Shown here piece by piece: positions 50,801-61,587 of a DNA stretch of 64,000 nucleotides (within the stretch, counting starts at the first letter, position 1; every line of letters starts with the position of its first letter). The stretch lies in the NCBI RefSeq assembly GCF_001649575.2, contig NC_051430.1, forward strand, positions 16,884,705 to 16,948,704, written 5' to 3'. Both the position numbers and the translations under genes were made by a program. A model generated the notes under the pieces. The model was not told the origin of the DNA. It searched no databases and was given only the letters and a program-made list of their open reading frames with translations. Source of the DNA: Kryptolebias marmoratus (Eukaryota > Chordata > Actinopteri > Cyprinodontiformes > Rivulidae).

Positions 50801-51368
50801 CACTGCAGCTCTGACGGACGACTGGCAGGCAGCTCGTTAGGAAAGGCCCATCATTGCCACAAGGTGAAGAGGAGCGAAGTTTGCAGCACTGTCTTGTCAC
50901 AACATCCACATATAATCTCTCATGAGAGTGCTGGCCAAGAGGTAAAACATCTAGACAAATAGTTTATGCTGATGCAACATTGTTTCTTGATCCATGATAT
51001 CAGGTCTCACTCAGAAAACTGGATAGGATTCTGTTTTCAGATTCAACTTTTATCACATGTTGTATGAAAGCCACCACAGCTGCACTTGAGATCTGCAGTA
51101 ATTCTACAAGCTAACAAATTTAAAGTGAACATATTGCTTATTGATTACTTATTGATATGAACTTCCTGTATTCTTTAGATCTAATCAGGAGTTTTATTGC
51201 TGATTTTTATAATTAACCTTTTCACTGTCAAAGGAGAAGATAATCTTTGACCACAATAGCTATCTTGCCCCTTTTTGTAAATATAACCTTTTCAGGGTTG
51301 TTATTCTGACTTTAAATTCCTTTTTATTTTTATATTTTTTGGTGCTGGAAACAGTCATACTGCACTGT

Positions 51369-52167
51369 GTGATTTCTAGGGGTTTAGCAATCCAGATAAA
51401 TCATGTTTTTATCTCAATTTTGGGGTTAAGGTTCTGTATGGATTTGGTACAATGAGAAAAAGAAACAAATGCACTTACACTACTTTTCTTTTCACTTATT
51501 TTAAACAAACAATAACCCTCCTAGAAGCAAAGACAGGAAAACAAATCACTCTTGCTAGAAGGGAGGCCCTAAGGTAGCAGGCCGTGTACAGCAGAGAAGG
51601 ATTTGTCAACTGGTAACTTCACTATAAAATTTGAACGAATAAAAGTCATATTGTGCTGTCTTATGTATCCAATTCGAACTGTAACCAGTGTTCTAGAGGC
51701 CATGTGTCAAAGTAATAGTTTCATAAACTCCAAAACGAAAGGTATATCTCATCTGAGAATAGTGCAAAAATGGGTGTTTGTTTGACCTTGAAGCCACTTG
51801 ATGGAAAAAAAGGCACTACACTGAATAATATCTCCCAATATAAAAACTACATAATAAAAACAATATGTTAAACACTCACCTAGCTGAGCAACTAGGGGAG
51901 TGGAAGTGTGCTTTTTCTGCACACGTGTTGTATATAAAATGCCTGGCGATGTATTTAAATGTGTTCATTAGACTCCATCGGACATTTGAAGACGTGTGAT
52001 TTATGACCTTTTTGGCTTTCCATAGGTCCACCTCTTGCTCTCCTCTGCTGCTGTGGATCAACAGGAAACTGTGACTAACATTGTTTTTGTTTGACTAGAT
52101 GCACCCTGATGTCAGCACCGCGACTGTTCTGTATGAATGCATGTACCATTACACCCCTAGTGATTTC
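51369..52167. mobile_element. hAT-like non-autonomous element with 8-bp target-site duplication
   Basis: The element spans 51377-52159 (783 bp). It begins TAGGGGTTTAGCAATCCAG and ends ATGTACCATTACACCCCTA. The terminal seven bases, TAGGGGT, are perfect inverted repeats, with weaker similarity further in. It is flanked on both sides by the identical octamer GTGATTTC (51369-51376 and 52160-52167), the duplication length made by hAT transposases. The right terminus closely resembles that of the element at 23853-25017, so both may come from related families. No transposase domain was recognised inside. The ORFs at 51603-51785 and 51876-52061 are chance. Confidence 0.82.
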
Positions 52168-52792
52168 TAATGAAAAGGTTTCTGAAATATAGTCCCTCTT
52201 GGATTTTTCTTTTTCTTTTTGGACCTGCTGAAGTTGATTTATAAACCTTCATTAATATATTACGCTTTTTCAAATAAATCTTCAGTAAATCTTCAGTTTT
52301 GAATTCACGGAAGAAGAATGAAATATATATTTGATAGGAAAAAATGATTGCTCCATAACTTTGTGAGTGTGTAAAATCCTCTCAAATATAAAGATCTTTG
52401 AGTTAGACTTTTTTCCAATATCTAAATTTAATAAATGAAAAAAAAAGTATTCATCTTGGAATTTTAATTAAACCTTATGCATTTCAAAGGTTCTGTAGTG
52501 GTTTATTTAAAACTACAAAGATCCTATAAAGGTCTTCATTTGTCAGGTTTTAGTTTAAATAGGAATCACTTTTACAAAAACATAAAAGCTGTTTGTCCCT
52601 AGCTTAACTTTTCAACAGGACCGACTTAGATTGATCCATCTGAGATTGTAAAATCAGAAGCTTTCTGAACTCAAGCAGGAGGCTGGGGCATCCACATCCA
52701 CCTACACCAGTCTGAAAGCAGTGAGTCACACACAATGAAGAAGGAAAGGAAAACTTATTTACCTTACTGGAATATATGAACACATCTCTGTC

Positions 52793-52795
<3 letters not shown>

Positions 52796-52841
<46 letters not shown>

Positions 52842-52849
52842 ACACACAT
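52796..52849. repeat. (CA)n microsatellite
   Basis: About 22 perfect AC units followed, after a CC interruption, by a few more. It produces a spurious Val-Cys repeat on the minus strand (within 52604-52903). Confidence 0.97.
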
Positions 52850-53836
52850 ACATTCTCTTTCCTCCAGCCTCCAGTCGATCCTCCCTGGACTCTCCTCAGA
52901 CATTACTCAATGTCTCCTTGGCTCCCTGTTGACTCGAGCCCCACAGTTTTAGCAGCTGGATGAGTTGTGCTAAGGTTGTTTTCATTGTTCTTTCTCTCCT
53001 GTCTCTTGGCTTTCTTGCGTGGTGCAAGCCTTCTCAGAGCTCTCAGCACTGCCAGTTTTATTGTCTCTTGGTACGTGTGTGCCTATTCTATCTGTTTGTA
53101 AGCACTGGGTTTGAAATGCGTAGGCGTTTTGTTAAAATGTTGAAGGATGCATCATAGCGTTCAGGTGGTTATTGCTTCAGGCTTCCCCTAAAGGCTGGTT
53201 TTGCATGGACACAGTTCAGCTACAGTTTGCAGTTTAGTCAGTTTGAGCCATCTGTGGCGCTGACTAAAGTCTGAGCGTGACATACTTTTCATTCTTCAGG
53301 GACACTTTGAAGCTCTCTCTGCTTTTCCCTCTTCATGGTTTTACACACATCTGTTTAATCATTTGTGAACAGACACATTAGTGGGACTCGTAATGTGGGT
53401 AATTTGTTTTTTTTCCAGATACACACCAGTTCACACATAGGAATGTCAAAGTTTGCAGCCTAATTTTAATTACTTCATTCAAGAAAGGTAGTTTGAAGTG
53501 GGGTTCTATGGAATGGTTGTAAATAATCATTATCTTACCTGCTGCAGGTACCTCAGTGAATAAATTAAATCAGTTCTGAGCAGATTGATGCACTAATAGC
53601 TAGTCTAAATGGGGCCAAGACCAAAGTGGATAGCTGCTATCTTGCAAACTTTATTTTGCATTATGCAGTTAATTACATAGAATTCTATGGTTATTTGAAA
53701 GCATGAATGGTGACAGCATCAGCTAGCTGAAGCATTTCCAGTGCACCTAAGGCACTTCAGGCAGGGATGTCAGAATAACTGTGAAATGTAAAATTGTTTG
53801 CAATGTAATGCTTTATATATTTAACATTTGCACAAC

Positions 53837-54055
53837 CCGCTATGAACTTTTTGAGATTGCAATTGTTTTAAAATGTCAGCAATCCATTTTGATCATGGCT
53901 CCACTCAGACCAGCTGCTAGCTTTTCAATCTGGTCAGAACAAAAAGATTTTTTCCAAACTGAGGCCGTTCAAAGAGCTATCTAAAGCAGGTAAAGTATTA
54001 TCTGTTAATCACCTTTTCAAACATTCCCACTTTAAAACATTTCATTTATCCCTTT
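53837..54055 (+). repeat. Dispersed repeat family B, copy 3
   Basis: Ordered similarity to 21997-22215 across the full length (TTTGAGATTG, GTCAGCAATCCA, CCACTCAGACCAGC, CTGGTCAGAA) and to 30560-30720 over the 3' half (TTTTCCAAACTGAG, CAAAGAGCTATCTA, AATCACCTTTTC, TTATCCCTTT). It is noncoding. Confidence 0.7.
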
Positions 54056-56165
54056 TCTCATTAGAAAGAAATACTCAAGAGAGAATTCAAGGAAACCTTC
54101 CAACTTCATTTTCTTTCTGAACACAATACAGTGGTGTATCACTGAGATTAAATACAGGATACTTGATCACTAGAAGTGTGCTCCGAGAGCTCAGAGACCA
54201 GCACTGGGTTTTTTAGTGTTAGCAGCCCAAGTCTCCTCCCTCGTATTTCTTTTGCATAAATTTCCTCATGAAAAAATGTCTTCCAAACGTCCTCTCCTTG
54301 GTAAATATTTTCTTTGCTGTAATTCTGAAATGTGTTTCCATTTAGAAAAAATAAAAATTAGAAGACCAAAACAAACACACAACATGGTTTCTTCACCGTT
54401 TTAATGTAATAAAAAAGTTGTCCAAAATAAATTCCATTTTTTTTTCATAGTTAAAATTTATTTTTCAGCTTTACTTCCATGCCCTTTGGCACTAATGAAA
54501 AATGAAAACAGATTCATTGTAGCCTTTATACAACTTGTCAGAACATCCATTGAGCACTTAATAATGCTCAGTAATGATGTGTCTTTAGAAAATATAAGCT
54601 ATCCAACGACCATTAGCTCTTTCCTGGTAACTCTTTTAAAAGAAAGTATCCTCAGCATCATTTGGTTTTAATGATAATCTATTTATGGATTCAATTTATT
54701 TGAATTAATGCTAACATTTCAGTGGTAAAAGTGACATGGTTGTGAAGAAGGCAGTAGATGTAAGGGTGGTTGTTTTATTCAGCAATCATTTTCAATTCAT
54801 CATTTGAAAATGAAAAAGAAGCTCTCCTCAGCTAAAATCATTTGCATTTATGTCAACTATTTTCTTGACTTAAATACTAATTAAAACCTAAGCGTCTCAC
54901 TGAAGATGCAGCCAAGCCTCAGCAAAGCTTTGAGGCTAGGGGCTGCATTGGAGGCCAGAAGAAGTGGCGTGAGTGGAGCATGTCTGTGACATAGAAACGA
55001 TTTTCAATGTAAATCCAGTCTCTATCCATCTTTTAGTGAGAATATTGCATATTAAAGAAAAAGGTTTGCATGATGGGGCATTGAGTGGAGACATTTTTTG
55101 TTCTAACAGTTTGTTCAGGCTGAAGGATTCTTGAGGAACTTTATACATACCTTATTAAATTTTAATGCCAATGTGCTGTAGCTGTTTCATATCACACTTC
55201 AACCGTCGCTGAACAGCAGGGAGCCGTATCATTGCTCTTCCATCATGATGCCTTTGCACAAGCTCAGTTATCTTGTAAAAACAAAGCTATACAGTTTACA
55301 AATGTAATATATTTTAGTGAACGTGAGGAGAACTAGAGGAATCTCAGAATCCCTCATATGTTTTGAGGGAAAACTGTGAAAAAGGTAGTAAATGTTATGT
55401 GTAAATGAGCAGCTTTTAACATTCAGTTTTATCTAATAAATTTGAATGTGAAACTTTATTTTTACATGCCCCAGTTCCTTCTACAAGCATATTGTCTTTC
55501 AGGTGTTTTCTATTATTATCTTGCCAAATGTTTTCTAATTTTTTTTTTATTTTTTTATGGAGGCCAAAGAAAGGTGCGTGTTTTGCAGAGCAAGTGTTTT
55601 TTTATTGGATCAACCTTGCAAGAATGCCTTTTACCTCAGGTATATTTCTTAAAATGCATTTGCTATGCCTGGACATACCAATTAGGATTAAGTGGCAAAA
55701 CAAACCGCTTAAAGACACAACAGTGCTTTTCTCAGAAGATAATGCTGTCTTAGCTGCTCACTTGAATTCTGCAGCAGTGAAGGTATTTGAAGTTGTTACA
55801 AGGCCTGCTGACTCTGGGGTTAACGCTGGCCAGCAGTGACTACAGCTACTGAGGAGGAAGCCTAAGGGTTCTGTTTTTGATAGAAAAAAAATGAAGGCAA
55901 AAGCTTCAAATAAGTCAGTCTAATGTGAGCAGTATGAATGCAGAGAGGAGTCTACTTATTGACGGGTTTGACCTAAATGGATCTACTGTACTGATCACAT
56001 TGGGAACCTTTATGTTTGTTATATGAAAACAGGAAAGAGTAAGATTTTTGACCCTACATCTGCAATATTGTGATATTTCTGGAATTCTAGGTGCAGTTGC
56101 TGACATTTTTTCCGCCTCAGTTTTTTTTTGAAAGGTTCATCTGTCTTTTCCCTCTCTTTTCTCAG

Positions 56166-56347
56166 AATGCTCCGGACCACTGGGCATGGAGGGCGGTATC
56201 ATCTCCAACCAACAGATCACAGCCTCCTCCACCCACCGCGCTCTGTTCGGCTTGCAGAAATGGTACCCGTACTTTGCACGCCTTAACAAGAAGGGCCTGG
56301 TCAATGCCTGGACTGCTGCCGAAAACGACAGATGGCCGTGGATCCAG
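56166..56347 (+). CDS. edil3: edil3 exon: start of first discoidin (F5/8 type C) domain
   Basis: A 182-nt exon; with the carried-over base it gives 61 codons. It enters in phase 1 and leaves in phase 0 at CAG|GTAAAG. It encodes K-C-S-G-P-L-G, then [28 protein letters not shown] and [14 protein letters not shown]. This is the N-terminal third of the first F5/8 type C domain, very close to vertebrate EDIL3 and less close to its paralogue MFGE8. The leading Cys normally pairs with one near the domain end. In the family these domains bind phosphatidylserine and glycosaminoglycans and place the protein on membranes and matrix. The following exon (expected to start I-N-L-Q) is not in the window. 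Confidence 0.97.
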
Positions 56348-57270
56348 GTAAAGCACTGTCACAGGACAGGCGACATGCAAAGCTGGGCCACAGCCGGATA
56401 AAACTAAATTAAGACACAGGTGCAGCCTTAATTACTGGTAACCCCTTGCTGTTTCCATCTTGAAATAGTAAAATTTAACCAGTGTTTTTAGATTTCCGTG
56501 TTTGTAGCATCACTTGTCTGTAGGTGAGGATTAGGAGGAGGATTGTGCTTCAGATTTAACTCACAAGGTTAAATACAGATATGCTACATTTGATGGCAAA
56601 TTGCAAATGGAAACCTTTAGATTAAAAAGATCTCTGAAAAGGGCAAGTTTAATGCTAGAACAGACTCAAATGTTGGTGTGAAAAATAAATTAATGCTTTT
56701 ATCAGGACCTAACCTGTCTCAATTAGTGCTGACGCTTTTTTTTTTTTTTTTTTGCTTTTCAGTTAGCTTATTGCTTGTTTTAATGTTTATTTTGCATAAG
56801 AAATTTTACTCTATACACTTGTACTGGTTTTATCAATCGCTGCCAAAGGTAAAAAAGTAAATATTTTTTTTTGCCCATGTCTGTGTGTGTGAGCATGTGT
56901 ATACATTTGTGTTAGCAAAGTACAACATGAAGCAGTGTATAGGTTTTAATGAAACTCTTATAAAGTAATAATTTAATGTAACTCTACAAGAGATTAACTT
57001 TTGAAATGAACCTTTTTCAGTATGTCCGCCACCACAACAAAGCAGCCTTATCAAACATAAAAATGGCTGTATTGAGATAAATATTTGGTGAGTAGTAGCT
57101 GACCATCCTCCCCAATATTTACTCCAAGCACGATACATTGTTTATAAATTTGGCATTACCTTTTAATCAACTTTGTCTGTCTTTTCACACAAACTACTGG
57201 ACAGGCTATAAGAAACCTTCAGAAAGTAATAAATTGTTGTGCATGTGAAACTCGTTAATTTTTTGAGTCG

Positions 57271-57577
57271 ATTCAAATTGGCTGTCACAAATAATTAATC
57301 TTAGGCAACACAAAAATGACTATTAATCAGTCAGTTTTACAAATATTGAGCTAAACTCGTTGGAGTAGTAGCTGAGACTTATCCTTCAATTATTAACACA
57401 TCTGGTAAGATCTCACAATATTATATGAGATTGTGCATGATAACATTTAAAAGGTTTTTCCAAAGCAAACTCCATCCATCCTTTCTGAGCACAGAATGAA
57501 TTTAGTTCTTTGGTATGGTTCTTTGATAGGTGGATGTTGATCTGCATCGCTTTGAGGAATGCTGGGGCTTTAATAGT
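57271..57577 (+). repeat. Dispersed repeat family A, long copy
   Basis: Shares ordered blocks with 41901-42190: AATCAGTCAGTTTTACAAAT, ATTGAGCTAA, GGAGTAGTAGCTGAGA, GATCTCACAATAT, GAGATTGTGCATGATAACAT, AAAAGGTTTTTCCAAA and the distal TTTGAGGAATGCTGGGGCT. Its 5' portion (TTGGCTGTCACAAATAATTA, then ATCTTAGGCAACACAAAAAT) matches the fragment at 40350. Confidence 0.7.
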
Positions 57578-59267
57578 TAACATGAATGAGATGAGAAAGT
57601 GTAAACAGTTGTATATATGCATTTTCTTTGATGCGCTCAGTGGTAAAAGACTTTTTAAGTGCATTATTATTAGCTGGATGGGGTGACAACAATGGTAGCA
57701 TGCCTCCATAAGTTGGTGTGACAAGCTAAAAAAAACTAAATGCCTTTTCATGTGTGTCACAAAGAACAAATATGATAGCGGTAACATACCATATTCAATT
57801 TAGGCACTTCTGCATATAAGGGAGTTTGGAGAGGGGTAAGGGCTACACAGTTCATTAAGTTTTAATCTCCATCAAAAAATGTTTTTTCCTAAAGTAAATG
57901 AACATTTTTAAAAAGGCTAATTCTGTTGATGCTAAGGTTTGTACATTAGCAGGAATGTAGGACAATAAAGATTTAATCAACAATTATGTTGTCAGTACTG
58001 ACTAAAATGTTCATGCAGCCCCACTCAGTAGAATATTAGGTATTACACCGCAGAAGCAGCTTTTACATGTATTATTTTTACAAATTTATATTAGACTGAC
58101 TTTAGTGAGGTTTCCAAGAAAACTATGGCACAATATTTAAATAATCCGACATATTAATCTGATGTGTTTTTATATGTATAAACTCTGAGGTGCAAATTAC
58201 TATGCTATCAGAGTCATTTTGATGTTTAATTTTAGTCCCTACTGCAATAGGAACAGCAATTTTCATGTTCAATTCCCTGCTTTTTTTGCCTTTTGTATCA
58301 TAGAGTGTTTCTATAACCACCTACGGGGCTTTTATCTGAAAACAAGCTCAGAAATGGGAAAAGAAAAGTTTGTGTTTATTTCAGCAAAGCCCTGATACAT
58401 GAAACTCTCCCTCTCACTCATTGTTAATGTTAACATTCATGCTGTGCCATTAGGCGGTGCTTATTTTCAAAGAGAGACATAAACAGATCGATAAGCTCCG
58501 CACATCACATACATTCATTCAGTTCTTGCCAGCTCTGCCCTGATCCTGTGTTTTTGTTTCCTGGAAGACCAAGTATTGTAGATTGCACTACACAAAGCAA
58601 TGATTTAAGTAAAAATAATGGCACTGCCTTACTCGCAATGGAGACCTGGGTTAAAAAAAGAGTTGTTGTTTTTTATGCTAAGGTAATGGTTACCACATGA
58701 CTGACTGACTTCATGTACACACAGAACATTTTGTCTTTGTACTAATAAAACTAATACAATTAACAAAGCAGATGGTCCTTTTGTAGAAACCCCCTTCTTC
58801 TAAAGTGAATCTTACGCCATGTAATCACAAGTTTAAAATCTTCTGTTATTGCAAAAAAATAAAATATAAAATAAAATAATTGCCAAATTGAATCGACGTG
58901 ATTATTAAATTAACCAGCTGTGAGTACTTGGATATCTGCATCTCGACTCCACAGAGAAACAAAAGAGGAAAAGAGTGGATAAAAGGTACAAAAAGACCAG
59001 AGAACGTCACAAACCTTAGTATCCTTCCACTTATCAAAACTGTCAGTCAGTAAAAACACACTGGGGCTGATGAGATCCGAGTGGCAACCATTACTACGGA
59101 GCAGACAGCAGGTAAGCAAGTCATAATGGATCCAGCGGAGAAACTTATTTCCATCAAAAAACAAGAACTATTGCAAATATAAAGTAAACATGAAGTAGGA
59201 AGTTTAGATGGATCCAAAAAAAAATACTTAAACCTGAACCTTATGCTTTGACAGAAACAGTACAATG

Positions 59268-59288
59268 CCCCCCCCCCCTTTTTTTTTT
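59268..59288. repeat. C11T10 homopyrimidine tract
   Basis: Eleven C followed by ten T on the plus strand, so a G/A homopurine run on the other. It is prone to replication slippage and sequencing error. Confidence 0.9.
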
Positions 59289-59327
59289 CACTCAAAGTAA
59301 GAAAACTTCTTTGCAATTTAAAAAAAA

Positions 59328-59530
59328 AAGATCTTGTGCAATCTGTTAGCATTCAAAGAATGTGTTGGGAATGACTCTCAGCTACTACCACATCATATTT
59401 TGGCTCAGTCTCCATAAAACTGACTGAGCTACAGCCATCTTTGGATCTGCTAAGGTTGATTAGCTATGGTGGCCTTCTTGAGTTGGGTCAGTGTTGTAGA
59501 TGTACATCCAGTGATTACTTTTTGAGAGTT
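59328..59530 (-). repeat. Dispersed repeat family A, minus-strand copy
   Basis: The reverse complement reads CACCATAGCTAATCAACCTT, then CAAAGATGGCTGTAGCTCAG, TCAGTTTTATGGAGACTGAG, GATGTGGTAGTAGCTGAGAG and ATGCTAACAGATTGCACAAG. These follow the same order and spacing as the copies at 41.9 and 57.3 kb. It lies about 1.75 kb from the plus-strand copy, in opposite orientation. Confidence 0.7.
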
Positions 59531-61540
59531 TTGGTAAAATCCATGCACTGACTCATGAGACATTTTGCTAACAAACACACAAAAACCACACATGCACACA
59601 CAGACAATTTACGATCACTTATCTTTTATGGTGGCAGGTGACAAAATGTTCTCATGGTTCAGTAATCCACATAGAAAGATATTATATTATCTAGTATTTA
59701 CATTTAATCAGATACTTTTAAGTGTGTGTGTGTGTTTGTTTGTTTGTCTTTCAGCCTGGTTATGGCTTTTCTTTCTCTTGTATGACTGTGATGATGATGA
59801 GTGACGGCAAGCTTTGAAGCGTGCTGTTGTCTGATATGTGATAGAAAGACAGTGAACCATGAAAGAGGCATAATAGAAAAAGCACACTACACTGCGACAG
59901 AATGGTGGAGAAACAGGCTGCACGTAGCACGAAAAGAATAGTGAGGCAAGGCAAAAATGAATTTCTAAAAGAAAAAAAAAAGGGTGGGGGTAAAAGAGGA
60001 AAGGAAGCCGACATGTGGAAAAGGTGAGGAGAAAGGGACATAAAAAATTCAAGCAGCGTGTTTGACTTTAATGATGCCATGTGGGATGTTGCGCGGGATG
60101 CTGCAGGCATTGTGTGTTTCTACAGAGGGCCTGGGTAATTGGGACATGAGTACAGAAGTGTACAGGCATGTCAGTGTTTTAGGATTAAGCTAAAAAGTCA
60201 GTGGTGTGTCTGTAGGGTGCAGTGATGTGGCAAGACCACATGTCTGTCATTCGAAACAGGCTAATATTGACAGATGACAATCTTATCACTTTCAATTGGG
60301 CTCAGTTTTGTCTTTATATATTTCACCTTTTTCCCTAGTAGATAACCTTAAACCTCTGGATGTCAGCCTCAACAAAGGCATCAATCAAACAAACAAAGCG
60401 CCACATTGTTGTAGCAACGTATTACAAAGTCCCAGACAAAACACAGAATATGTGTCTGTGTTTGTTTTAGTTTGCAGGCTTTTAATTTGTCTGTTTGCAG
60501 ACGATTGTTGCCGTTCACACGCCTATGTACTGTGAGAATGCAAGTTTTCCACAGCCTCACCACATCCAGCTCACAAAATTGCATTTGAACACTCAAGGGA
60601 AATATGCTGCCGGTCTCACCAATATCAGCAAGATATTGCTTCAGCCAGCTGCGTTGGAAAAATGAAACAATACAAATCACTTGTGAAGGCTAAGCGGGTC
60701 TATTTTAATGGAAGTTACATAGTTAATGACATAATGGTTGGATGCAGATCTCCATGAGTTCTGTTGTGTTTGTAGGCACCTACATTCATGTTGCGTTCTG
60801 AGTAATTTGGTAACTTAATGCTATTCAAAAAAGCACTGATGGGAGTGGTCTGTTTTGTTGTTAATTTATTTATATTGTGCACGTCTTTGAACACAGACAT
60901 TGTCAGTTGACCTAATGATCAAAGTAATCTTTTGTAAGTAAAAGTAAATTAAACAAGCAGAGCTTTACTAACAACTTAGACAATGCTACTTTCTCTTACA
61001 AGCATGATGGATGATGAGCCTGCAGTCACCACATGCTATGTTGTTTAAAATATTTAACTCGCACTGTTTTGCTCTTATCAGAAGAGATTGTTTATTTAGC
61101 TGATTGAACAGACTTGCAATCTGGATCAATTTTGGCATCATGATTGACCAGAGTAGACAGTCGGGAGCACTGCAAATTAGCACCAAGCCATTATTAGATC
61201 TGTTTATAATCAAAAGCATGTACTTTACCTACAACACACAACTATGTCTCAACATAAGGAGACCAAGCCAGCATGGTCCTACTAGGCTGCTTCAGTAAAA
61301 TATTTAAATTGTGCTTTTTATTCAGTAAAAACCAATTTCATGGGGTGTAATTTGATAAATGAGTTCCTTTACACAAGTATCATTAAACAAACTTACCATT
61401 TTTACTCAGATGGTAAAAATAAACCAGTGCCTAACTGCATCCTCCTCATTTGGTGAAATGTTTCTTTTCACTCAGAGACAATGGTGATGAAAAGATGAAC
61501 AATTCCATCCAAGCAACTTCCAGCACAAACCTAACAAGCA

Positions 61541-61587
61541 AACACCCACACACACACAAAAAAACACACACACTCACACACACAAAA
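61541..61587. repeat. Interrupted (CA)n tract
   Basis: CA dinucleotides interrupted by an A-run and by CTCA; noncoding. Confidence 0.85.

Larger units (their letters stand above)
44154..56165 (+). other. edil3: edil3 intron, 12.0 kb, phase 1
   Basis: Runs from the donor GTAAGTAA to the acceptor CCTCTCTTTTCTCAG. It contains a (TTTTG)n tract (44849-44876), the 783-bp hAT-like element with target-site duplication (51.4-52.2 kb), a (CA)n tract (52796-52849) and a dispersed repeat copy (53837-54055). The region 45.0-45.3 kb resembles a conserved noncoding element. No gene is supported. The 91-codon plus ORF at 50687-50962 has a hydrophobic N-terminal part but no other support. Confidence 0.85.

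Noticed and set aside
52604..52903. Minus-strand ORF of 99 codons
   Set aside because: Much of it is a Val-Cys repeat made by the CA microsatellite.
52960..53157. ORF with a hydrophobic start resembling a signal peptide
   Set aside because: Short, in a T-rich stretch where hydrophobic codons are expected by chance; no other support.
56162..56380. Minus-strand ORF opposite the discoidin exon
   Set aside because: It is the shadow of the strongly supported plus-strand exon.
61341..61356. Possible hAT terminus (ATGGGGTGTAA)
   Set aside because: No matching opposite end in the window and the subterminal motif is absent.
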